Source of the DNA: Bacteroidales bacterium
GTDB taxonomy: Bacteria; Bacteroidota; Bacteroidia; Bacteroidales; JAADGE01
NCBI GenBank assembly: GCA_024762915.1
Contig: JANTGL010000075.1
Location: forward strand, 1-10,452
Length of the DNA stretch: 10,452 nt
Direction of reading: 5' to 3'
Positions 1-7,193 of this stretch are shown here, piece by piece. Positions within the stretch are counted from its first letter, which is position 1; every line of letters begins with the position of its first letter. Made by a program: the position numbers and the translations under genes. The notes beneath the pieces were generated by a model. That model was not told where the DNA came from and searched no databases. It saw only the letters and a list, made by a program, of their open reading frames with translations.

Positions 1-1
1 T

Positions 2-2806
2 AAAGCGGAGAATCAAAAAAAAGATTCCGTAATAAAATTGTTGTATCAAATTTTACCGGGAGGTATTGTTTATTCGACAGACAGTATTTTTCAATTTGTT
101 AATTATCAGAATATAATACAAAAATATTCTAAAATTAACCCGCTAGTATTTTTGCCGAACGAATCAGGAATTTTTAATTTTAAGGAAACAAAGAATCTGC
201 CGAATTTTGATTTCTTAACTGCCTTTGAAAATGATTCAATTAAAAGAAATTACATTACCGTAATCTCAAAAATCGCCGAACATATTAATTTAAGTTCTAT
301 ATTTTCGGATATTTTCTCAAAAAATATAAATGAAAATGATTACAATGAATTAAATGCTGTTGCTAATCGTATAAATGTTTCTCAAAAATTAATGTCTTTT
401 GCAAATGCTTCTCAATTTATAACTGATGACAGTATCAGAATTGCACAAAATTCTCAATTAGTTTCCGGCGGTTTAACAGGAATTATTTTGGATAAAGATG
501 AAAATTCTGCTGTCATTCGAAAAATTAAAAATAAATATAATTATGAAGGATTATTTTTAAAGCGAATTAATTCAAAACGGATTAATTCTGATTCTGTTGC
601 AATTTTTATCAATTCGGGAACTGATTTATTTATTACGAAAGAACCGAAAAAATTAAAAAAGATACTTACGGAGGTGATTGAAAATGAGCTGATAAATAAC
701 GAAATTTTAACAGCATCCGTCAGAAAAATACTCCTTGCAAAAACTTGGATCGGACTTGAGAATAATTACAGAATTTTAAAACCGACTATTGACAGTTTAT
801 TACAATCACCCGGAATTATAATTTCGGAAAATGCTGTATATCGAAATTCAATACATTTAATAAAAAATAAAAATAATGTATTGCCGTTCAAAAATCTAAA
901 AAATGCAAAATTTCAAATTCTAGTAACAGGGAATTCTGATTTACGGGAATTTTACAAAACTTTTAAAACCTATTATCCCGTAAAAACCTTATTTGTAGAT
1001 ATATCCGATAAGAATTATATTGAGAAAATTATAAAAATAAGAAAGAAAAACAATCTGATAATAGCAATAAACAGTGTAAAAATTGATTCTGCTTTGATTA
1101 ATGCAATTTTAGCGCATAATGAAACTCAATCATTAACTTTAGTTAATTTCGGTAAACCGGATAATTTGAATTTTGCTGATTTGTTTTCTTCTGTTATTCA
1201 AGTTTTCGGGAATTCAGAAAAAGAACAACATTATGCAGCCGATGCAATTTTCGGAGGAATAAACGTAAATAGCAGATATCCGTACTATATTAAGAATTTT
1301 AAAATAAATGATTCTGTCACTCCAATTAATAAAGTCAGAGTTTCTGAATGTTTGCCTGAAGAAGTCGGTCTGAATTATAGGGTATTGTCTAAGATAGATT
1401 CAATTGCAAAAGACGGAATTCGAAGAGGAGCTTTTCCGGGTTGTCAGATTGTCGTTTTAAAAAAAGGTTATAATGTGTATCATAAATCCTTCGGTTGGCA
1501 AACATACGATAAAAGGCGGAGAGTTCGAAATACTGATTTATACGATTTAGCATCCGTTACAAAAATTGCTGCAACTACAACGGCTGCAATGAAATTATAT
1601 TCTCAGGGAAAAATCAGATTAAACGATAAATTAGGCCGTTTTTTCAGAGATACGAAAATTGATTATTCAAACATAAAACCGGACACACTTATAAATATTG
1701 ACACTATAAAAATTGCTGAAATTAAGGATTTTAATAAATTGTTAAAATTTCAAGATACTTTACATATCAACGATTCCGTATTGATAGCATTTGATACATT
1801 GATCGTTACGACAAATCCGAAAAATAATATATTTCAAGTTAAAATTCGAGATTTGCTGATACATAAATCAGGGATAACACCGACTTTGCCGATTTTACCT
1901 TATGTCATTTTTAAAAAGAATTTTTACGATTCCTTGGAATTTATCAAACAACGTTTTTATGAAAATATAAAGAATGATACAAGCATAAAAAATAAAACTA
2001 TTGAATTTAATGCTCGGCAAGAAATCCAAAAAATTTATCAAATTTATTTTACAAAAAGATATATTAAAGACAGTGCGGAAGTGAAAATTGCTGATGCATT
2101 TTATTTGAAAAATGCTTGGTTTGATACCTTATGGCGAGATACAAAACGATTGCGTGTGTATTCTCGGAAAATCTATCAATACAGTGATATCAATATGATT
2201 TTATTGCAATCGGCAATTGATACTTTAAATCACCGAAGTATGAACAGCTATATGCGAAAAACATTTTATTTGCCTATGGGCATACAAACAATGTGTTACA
2301 AACCTCGAAACTATATTTCCTTAAATCGCATTGTTCCTACGGAAGATGATAAATATTGGCGAGAGCAATTGTTAAGAGGCAATGTGCACGACCCGTCTGC
2401 TGCAATGCTTGGCGGAATTTCCGGAAATGCGGGCTTATTTTCCGATGCATATGATTTGGCTGTGTTGGGACAAATGTGGTTGAACGGCGGTTCTTACGGC
2501 GGTATGCGTTTTATTTCGGAGTCGACTGTTAAAAAGTTTACGGGATTTCAGGAAGACAGTCATCGAGGTTTGGGATTTGATAAACCGCATAAAAAAGCAA
2601 TTATCGGAAAAGGAGCATCTGCACAATCATTCGGGCATACCGGTTTTACCGGAACGTGTATATGGGTTGACCCCGTTAATGAAATCGTATTTGTATTTTT
2701 GTCAAATCGTGTAAATCCTTCGGCTAAAAATTGGAAAATAAACAGATTGAAAATCAGACAAAAGATTCATCAAATTGTTTATGATTCAATGAAAAAAGAA
2801 ATGTAA
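2..2806 (+). CDS. GH3-like domain fused to serine beta-lactamase-like hydrolase (5' partial)
   Basis: The frame is open to the left edge, so the true start and any export signal are missing; TTG at 38 is not a credible start. Residues are numbered from the Leu codon at 38. Residues 1-240 align by eye with a GH3 (NagZ-like) barrel: a GG strand near 8, YEGL at 169-172, and a closing helix ending AKTWIGL at 234-240. Residues about 255-420 resemble the GH3 C-terminal domain. Residues about 440-915 are a class C beta-lactamase/esterase-type serine hydrolase with SVTK (nucleophile Ser506, Lys509), YSD (715-717), HTG (867-869) and GGISGNAGLFS (792-802). In Bacteroidota such fusions are exported and thought to act on cell-wall or glycoside substrates. 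The hydrolase half looks active. The GH3 half is shortened and lacks the usual substrate-binding Asp, the KHFPGHGD motif and the nucleophile Asp (Arg176 in its place), so it is probably not a glycosidase. The true substrate is unknown. Confidence 0.85.
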   Translation, partial: KAENQKKDSVIKLLYQILPGGIVYSTDSIFQFVNYQNIIQKYSKINPLVFLPNESGIFNFKETKNLPNFDFLTAFENDSIKRNYITVISKIAEHINLSSIFSDIFSKNINENDYNELNAVANRINVSQKLMSFANASQFITDDSIRIAQNSQLVSGGLTGIILDKDENSAVIRKIKNKYNYEGLFLKRINSKRINSDSVAIFINSGTDLFITKEPKKLKKILTEVIENELINNEILTASVRKILLAKTWIGLENNYRILKPTIDSLLQSPGIIISENAVYRNSIHLIKNKNNVLPFKNLKNAKFQILVTGNSDLREFYKTFKTYYPVKTLFVDISDKNYIEKIIKIRKKNNLIIAINSVKIDSALINAILAHNETQSLTLVNFGKPDNLNFADLFSSVIQVFGNSEKEQHYAADAIFGGINVNSRYPYYIKNFKINDSVTPINKVRVSECLPEEVGLNYRVLSKIDSIAKDGIRRGAFPGCQIVVLKKGYNVYHKSFGWQTYDKRRRVRNTDLYDLASVTKIAATTTAAMKLYSQGKIRLNDKLGRFFRDTKIDYSNIKPDTLINIDTIKIAEIKDFNKLLKFQDTLHINDSVLIAFDTLIVTTNPKNNIFQVKIRDLLIHKSGITPTLPILPYVIFKKNFYDSLEFIKQRFYENIKNDTSIKNKTIEFNARQEIQKIYQIYFTKRYIKDSAEVKIADAFYLKNAWFDTLWRDTKRLRVYSRKIYQYSDINMILLQSAIDTLNHRSMNSYMRKTFYLPMGIQTMCYKPRNYISLNRIVPTEDDKYWREQLLRGNVHDPSAAMLGGISGNAGLFSDAYDLAVLGQMWLNGGSYGGMRFISESTVKKFTGFQEDSHRGLGFDKPHKKAIIGKGASAQSFGHTGFTGTCIWVDPVNEIVFVFLSNRVNPSAKNWKINRLKIRQKIHQIVYDSMKKEM

Positions 2807-2829
2807 CCGTTAAGGAAAGAGATATTTAT

Positions 2830-2837
2830 TAATTTTG
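2830..2837 (+). promoter_or_regulatory. Candidate Bacteroidota -7 promoter box before the HAD gene
   Basis: TAATTTTG matches the Bacteroidota sigma-factor -7 consensus TAnnTTTG at every fixed position and lies 27 bases before the ATG at 2865. No clear TTTG or TTG element is seen 19-21 bases upstream, where the sequence is the end of the preceding gene. In an AT-rich gap the match could be chance. If real, it gives the HAD gene its own transcript, in addition to possible read-through from the fusion gene 58 bases upstream. Confidence 0.4.
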
Positions 2838-2864
2838 CTGTTTTTAACGTCTGAAATATAAAAT

Positions 2865-3563
2865 ATGCTTTCAAAAATTAAAGTTATCGCTTTTGATGCC
2901 GATGATACCCTTTGGGTAAACGAACCGTATTATCGTGAAACGGAATATAAATTTGCAGCTTTGCTGTCTGATTATCTTTCGGAAAAGGAATGTATTAACA
3001 AGTTGTTTGAGATTGAAATGCAAAATTTGGAAATTTACGGATACGGAGCAAAAGCTTTTGTTTTGTCTATGATTGAAACGGCATTAAAAATTTCCGATTA
3101 TAAAATCTCGGGTCAATCAATTGAGAAAATAATTAATTTCGGAAAAGAACTGAATTCAAAATTTATCGATATTCTGCCGAGTGTAAAAACAACGCTTGAG
3201 AAATGTCAAAATAAAACGTATAAGATAATTTTGGCAACAAAAGGCGATTTATTGGATCAGGAACGGAAATTAAGAAAGTCCGGTTTGGAACAGTATTTTC
3301 ATCATATTGAAGTGATGAGCGACAAAAAAGAAGCGGATTATATGAAATTGCTGAAACGTTGTGATGTTGCACCGGAAAATTTTTTAATGGTAGGGAATTC
3401 ATTAAAATCTGATATTTTACCTGTACTTAAAATTGGAGGCTATGCTGTATTTGTACCGTTTCATACAACTTGGCAACACGAAGTGATTGATGAAGAAGAA
3501 TTTTTAAAATTTGAACATTATCATAAGATTAAAAATATTAAAGAAGTTTTAAATCTCATTTAA
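2865..3563 (+). CDS. HAD-superfamily phosphatase (subfamily I, COG1011-like)
   Basis: A 232-residue cytoplasmic protein with the full set of haloacid-dehalogenase motifs. Motif I is DADDT at 11-15 (nucleophile Asp11, acid/base Asp13). Motif II is the Thr of ILATKG (Thr125). Motif III is probably Lys154 or Lys155 of SDKKEADY. Motif IV is GNSLKSD at 177-183, whose Asp183 would bind Mg2+. A helical cap of about 80-90 residues lies between motifs I and II, as in subfamily I enzymes such as the YigB/YjjG phosphatases. It presumably removes phosphate from a small metabolite; the sequence does not show which. The length is normal and the ATG start sits just before the first beta strand. There is no Shine-Dalgarno, as expected for this phylum. 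It lies downstream of the GH3/serine-hydrolase gene with no evident functional link, and runs convergently toward the VWA gene. Confidence 0.87.
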   Translation: MLSKIKVIAFDADDTLWVNEPYYRETEYKFAALLSDYLSEKECINKLFEIEMQNLEIYGYGAKAFVLSMIETALKISDYKISGQSIEKIINFGKELNSKFIDILPSVKTTLEKCQNKTYKIILATKGDLLDQERKLRKSGLEQYFHHIEVMSDKKEADYMKLLKRCDVAPENFLMVGNSLKSDILPVLKIGGYAVFVPFHTTWQHEVIDEEEFLKFEHYHKIKNIKEVLNLI

Positions 3564-3568
3564 ACCAT

Positions 3569-3625
3569 AAAAAGAAAACCCCGTATTAATCTTTCAACCT
3601 GTTTAGTGAAGAATTAAATACGGGG
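3569..3625 (-). terminator. Intrinsic terminator of the VWA lipoprotein gene
   Basis: The arms 3579-3587 (ccccgtatt) and 3617-3625 (aatacgggg) are perfect 9-base reverse complements. An imperfect AT-rich inner stem extends the pairing into the 29-base interval between them. Read on the minus strand, the hairpin is followed by a T-rich tract (complement of 3569-3578, one interruption). On the plus strand no T-run follows, so it serves the minus-strand gene ending at 3645 rather than the HAD gene. Confidence 0.7.
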
Positions 3626-3644
3626 GAAATCACAGAAATTTCAC

Positions 3645-5309
3645 TTATTTTTCCGTACTTATTCTTTCTGCAGTTTTAACGAGTTGCATAAATTCTTTTC
3701 TGTATCCGTTTAGGTCATCGCCTAAAGATTCTTTTGCTAATTTATAAGATAAACCGTAATTAGTTTTGCCTTTATATTTTGAGTCTCTTAACAACATTCC
3801 GAATGAAGCAACAGCTGCCGAAAACCTGAAATTATCAGAAGTGTTTTCAAGCTTTTTGTTATTATATTTAACAGCTTTTGTAATTAAAATACTTTTGTCG
3901 GAATGTATCGGTTTGTATCTGAATTTTATGGTTAAAATTTCATCCCCTGAACCGGAAAATTCGTTGTTATTTGTTTTTTGATATTTTAAATCGTCTGATT
4001 TCTCGCCTATTTCTTCATTTGAACTTGCGGGAATAATCTCATAAAGTGCCGTAACCGTATGACCGGCACCCAATTCGCCCGCATCTTTTTTATCATCGTT
4101 AAAATCTTCTTTTGCCAAAATTCTGTTTTCATAACCGATTAATCGATAGTATTTTACTCGTGCCGGATTAAATTCAATTTGAATTTTTACGTCTTTGGCT
4201 ATGGTAAACATATTAGCACGCATTTCTTTAACGAAAACTTTTTCGGCCTCTTTGATATTATCAATGTAAAAATAATTTCCGTTTCCTGCATTGCTGATTT
4301 GCTCCATTCGTCCGTCTTTATAGTTACCCATTCCGAAACCCAATATGGTTAAATAAATATTATCTTTCCTTTTTTCTTCAATTAAATCCACCAAAGAACT
4401 TGTTGAAGATGTTCCCACGTTAAAATCGCCGTCGGTTGCAAGGATGACGCGATTATTTCCGTCTTTAATAAGATTCTCTTTTGCGATTTTATAAGCAAGT
4501 TGAATGCCTGCTCCGCCGGCTGTTGATCCGCCTGCATGCAAATCGTCAAGAGCTTTAATGATTTTTGCTTTTTCGGATGCCGGAGTGGGGGAAAGAACCA
4601 TTCCTGCAGCACCCGCATATACAACAATTGAAACCTTATCTTCCTGCGAAAGTTCATTCAATAATAATTTGAAAGATTTTCTTAAAAGCGGAAGTTTATT
4701 CTCATCTTCCATTGAGCCCGAAACATCTAACAGAAAAACCAAATTTGAGGGTTTTAAATCGTTGTAATCTAATTTCTTACCTTGAATACCGATATGAAAT
4801 AATTTATGATTTACATTCCAAGGACAGTTTCCCGTTTCGGTAAATATTGAAAAGGGATGTTTTCCCGTAGGATTAAGATAATTATAATCGAAATAATTAA
4901 TCATTTCTTCAATTCTTACGGCGCCTTTATCGGGCATTTGACCGTAAGTCAGCATTCGTCTTACATTTGAATAAGAAGCATTATCAACATCAATTGAAAA
5001 TGTAGAAAGCGGATTTGATTTTGCATTAAGAAATGCATTTTCGATAATTTTATCATATTCTTCGGTATTATGATTTGGATTTCCTCCATCGGGAATACCG
5101 TCGGGTGCTACAATATTCGATAAATCTTCAACGGCCTGCATTTTTTTTCCTGATCGAGAGTTGTTAAATAAAGCTTCATTCTCTTCTTTTACCGCTTCAG
5201 TAATAAAAAAATTATCTTCAGTTGTTTTTCCGTTATCTTTTGCCGTATCACAAGCATAAAAATTTAAAATTAATGTAAGTGCAAAAAATTTTAATACCTT
5301 ATTTTTCAT
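3645..5309 (-). CDS. YfbK-type von Willebrand factor A domain lipoprotein
   Basis: A 554-residue predicted lipoprotein. It has a short hydrophobic signal and a lipobox ending FYAC, with Cys20 as the lipidated residue. A low-complexity linker of about 65 residues is followed by the N-terminal vWF_A-associated region (about 85-185: NPLSTFSIDVD, RIEEMINYFDY). The VWA domain spans about 187-370. Its metal-ion-dependent adhesion site is complete: DVSGS at 195-199, Thr263 in GGSTAGGAG and Asp293 in ATDGDF. The C-terminal region (about 370-550) matches the DUF3520/YfbK C-terminal domain (GELGAGHTVTALYEI, FRFSAAVASFGMLLR). The family is widespread and probably binds a protein or peptide partner at the envelope through the metal site; its role is not well defined. 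The ATG at 5309 gives a perfect lipoprotein signal. The gene is transcribed alone, diverges from the gene at 5387, and has its own terminator. I saw no convincing -7 box on the minus strand upstream. Confidence 0.93.
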   Translation of the reverse strand: MKNKVLKFFALTLILNFYACDTAKDNGKTTEDNFFITEAVKEENEALFNNSRSGKKMQAVEDLSNIVAPDGIPDGGNPNHNTEEYDKIIENAFLNAKSNPLSTFSIDVDNASYSNVRRMLTYGQMPDKGAVRIEEMINYFDYNYLNPTGKHPFSIFTETGNCPWNVNHKLFHIGIQGKKLDYNDLKPSNLVFLLDVSGSMEDENKLPLLRKSFKLLLNELSQEDKVSIVVYAGAAGMVLSPTPASEKAKIIKALDDLHAGGSTAGGAGIQLAYKIAKENLIKDGNNRVILATDGDFNVGTSSTSSLVDLIEEKRKDNIYLTILGFGMGNYKDGRMEQISNAGNGNYFYIDNIKEAEKVFVKEMRANMFTIAKDVKIQIEFNPARVKYYRLIGYENRILAKEDFNDDKKDAGELGAGHTVTALYEIIPASSNEEIGEKSDDLKYQKTNNNEFSGSGDEILTIKFRYKPIHSDKSILITKAVKYNNKKLENTSDNFRFSAAVASFGMLLRDSKYKGKTNYGLSYKLAKESLGDDLNGYRKEFMQLVKTAERISTEK

Positions 5310-5311
5310 TG

Positions 5312-5344
5312 TTTGGAGTTTTAGGATTATTAAATGTATATTTG
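5312..5344 (+). promoter_or_regulatory. Bacteroidota-type promoter for the C26/CDF cluster
   Basis: TTTG at 5312-5315 and TATATTTG at 5337-5344 are separated by 21 bases. This fits the Bacteroidota pattern of a -33 TTTG/TTG element and a -7 TAnnTTTG box with about 19-21 bases between. Transcription would begin near 5350, giving an untranslated leader of roughly 35 bases before the ATG at 5387. The -33 element falls only two bases from the start codon of the divergent VWA gene, so factors binding here could affect both genes. Confidence 0.6.
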
Positions 5345-5386
5345 GGATGATTTTTAAGTGTAAATTCCATAATATAAATTCACGGT

Positions 5387-6202
5387 ATGAAAAAAATAGT
5401 ATTTAGTATTCTGATAATCAGCTTAATAGTTTCATGTAAGCATCAACAAAGAATAAATTCGGATAATAAATCGGTTCCTTTAATTTTAGTTTCAAAGGAT
5501 TCAAAACAAACGCATGATAAATGGTTAAGTAATTCTGCCGGAAGTCATAATTTTAAATGTGTAAATATGTATGCCGTAAAAAGTAAAGATTCCGTTAAAT
5601 TATTATTAAAAAAAGCTGACGGAATGATTATTGCCGGCGGAGAAGATGTGAATCCCGCACTGTACGGAAAACAAAACGAACTTGACAGATGCGGAACCAT
5701 AAATCCGCATCGTGACAGTTTGGAGCAAATGATGATACAATATGCCGTAAAAAATAAAGTTCCTCTGTTAGGAATTTGTCGCGGGCATCAAATTTTAAAT
5801 GTTACGGAAGGCGGCAGTTTAATTATTGATATTCCGACGGATGTGGGCAGTAAATATTTGCATCGTGATTCACGAAAAGCAAAAGAACATAAAAGCACGG
5901 CTGTTTATCACGAAGTCTATATCAAGCGGAAAACCTTTTTGTACAATATCGTAAAAGTTGACAGCGGCAGTGCATACAGCAATCATCATCAGGCAGTAGA
6001 TAAAGTTGCTCCCGGTTTTAAAATTTCTGCTTATGCAAAAGATAAAGTCGTTGAATCCGTTGAGCCGATTGATACTTTGATACATCCTTTTATTCTCGGT
6101 GTACAGTGGCATCCCGAAGCAATGGATACAAAAAACCCTTTATCCGGAACCATCGGACGGAAGTTTTTAAATAAAGTCAGACAACATTTTATGATTGATT
6201 AA
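5387..6202 (+). CDS. Lipid-anchored gamma-glutamyl hydrolase-like protein (peptidase C26, PuuD-like)
   Basis: A 271-residue class I glutamine-amidotransferase-fold protein of the C26 family, related to PuuD (gamma-glutamyl-GABA hydrolase). The visible motifs are AGGEDVNPALYG (83-94), the nucleophile elbow GICRGHQ with Cys131, SNHHQAV (198-204) and GVQWHPEAM with His242 and Glu244, so the Cys-His-Glu triad is complete. Family members hydrolyse gamma-glutamyl amide bonds in small molecules; the substrate here cannot be read from sequence. The N-terminus is a lipoprotein signal with lipobox IVSC and lipidated Cys17, which places the enzyme outside the cytoplasm. PuuD itself is cytoplasmic. The ATG at 5387 is the natural start because it opens this signal directly. 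It is first in a plus-strand cluster: the CDF gene follows after 12 bases, and a promoter match lies at 5312-5344. Confidence 0.92.
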   Translation: MKKIVFSILIISLIVSCKHQQRINSDNKSVPLILVSKDSKQTHDKWLSNSAGSHNFKCVNMYAVKSKDSVKLLLKKADGMIIAGGEDVNPALYGKQNELDRCGTINPHRDSLEQMMIQYAVKNKVPLLGICRGHQILNVTEGGSLIIDIPTDVGSKYLHRDSRKAKEHKSTAVYHEVYIKRKTFLYNIVKVDSGSAYSNHHQAVDKVAPGFKISAYAKDKVVESVEPIDTLIHPFILGVQWHPEAMDTKNPLSGTIGRKFLNKVRQHFMID

Positions 6203-6214
6203 TACATTGAATCT

Positions 6215-7147
6215 ATGTCAGGAACATCAAAAAAAGCCATATACGGAGCTGTTATAGCAAATGTTGCCATTGCAATAAGTAAATTTGTTGCTGCATTTTT
6301 TACGGGTTCTTCAACAATGCTTTCCGAAGGGATACATTCATTGGTTGATACAGGAAACGGTGCATTATTGTTGCTCGGAATTAAAAAAAGTAAAAAACCG
6401 GCGGACGAAGACCATCCTTTCGGTTACGGAAATGAAGTCTATTTTTGGAGTTTTGTAGTTGCTGTTTTAATATTTGCACTTGGAGGCGGAATTGCTTTAT
6501 ACGAAGGAATTGAACATATTTTGCATCCTAAAGAAGTGAAAGACGGGATATGGAATTATGTGGTTTTGGTTTCGGCAATTATTTTTGAAGGAACATCTTT
6601 AATAATTGCTTTAAAAGAATTTAATAAAACTCGAGACGGTGCTTCTTTTTTTAAAGCTTTAACCGATACAAAAGATAGCTCGACAGCAGCAGTTGTTATT
6701 GAAGATTCTGCAGCCGTAGCAGGACTTGTTTTGGCTCTTTTAAGTTTGATTGCCGGACAAGTTACGGGAATTGTTTATTTTGACGGTATCGGTTCAGTTT
6801 TAATCGGATTGTTGTTGTTAAGTGTTTCGACATTTTTTGCATTGGAATGTAAAAGTTTGTTGATAGGAGAAGGTTTGCCGGGGAAAGAAATTCAAAAGAT
6901 TCAAAACATTTTATCCGAAGATAAAAATGTTGTTGCATATAAAAAACCGTTAAGCTTATTTTTCGGACCGGAAGAAGTTTTGGTAAATTTGAACGTAAAT
7001 TTTAAAGACGGTTTGGTTTCCGATGAAATTGAAAAAGTTGTGGATCGTTTGGAAAACAAAATTAAAAAGGAAATTCCTTCAGTTAATCGAATCTATATTG
7101 AAGCTGAAACAATTATTACTAAGCGAACTCAGGCTAACAGAAAATAA
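6215..7147 (+). CDS. Cation diffusion facilitator, ZnT9 (SLC30A9)-like
   Basis: A 310-residue inner-membrane transporter that presumably moves Zn2+ or a related divalent cation by antiport with protons. Six membrane segments can be seen at about 9-29, 38-56, 77-97, 113-133, 159-180 and 187-210. A cytoplasmic C-terminal domain of about 95 residues follows. The second segment has HSLVD (His41, Asp45), the usual CDF metal-site pattern, followed by HPFGYG (67-72). The fifth segment carries EDSAA (163-167) rather than the HxxxD/DxxxD of FieF or ZitB. That signature, with the STAAVV stretch before it and VDRLENKIKK (276-285), matches what I remember of human ZnT9, so I place it in that subgroup. 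It starts 12 bases after the C26 gene and is almost certainly co-transcribed with it. The length is typical and the motifs are intact. The metal is inferred from the family. Confidence 0.93.
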   Translation: MSGTSKKAIYGAVIANVAIAISKFVAAFFTGSSTMLSEGIHSLVDTGNGALLLLGIKKSKKPADEDHPFGYGNEVYFWSFVVAVLIFALGGGIALYEGIEHILHPKEVKDGIWNYVVLVSAIIFEGTSLIIALKEFNKTRDGASFFKALTDTKDSSTAAVVIEDSAAVAGLVLALLSLIAGQVTGIVYFDGIGSVLIGLLLLSVSTFFALECKSLLIGEGLPGKEIQKIQNILSEDKNVVAYKKPLSLFFGPEEVLVNLNVNFKDGLVSDEIEKVVDRLENKIKKEIPSVNRIYIEAETIITKRTQANRK

Positions 7148-7193
7148 ATTATTTAAAAAATCCGTAAGTATTAAAATTGTAAATTCTTTTATT

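Noticed and set aside
38..40. TTG as the start of the GH3/serine-hydrolase gene
   Set aside because: The frame stays open to base 2 with family-like sequence, and a start here would leave no export signal. The gene simply continues beyond the left edge.
7023..7193. N-terminal extension of the unknown secreted protein, starting at an ATG inside the CDF gene
   Set aside because: The 57 extra residues are Lys/Leu-rich out-of-frame translation of the CDF 3' end. The ATG at 7194 opens a normal signal peptide.
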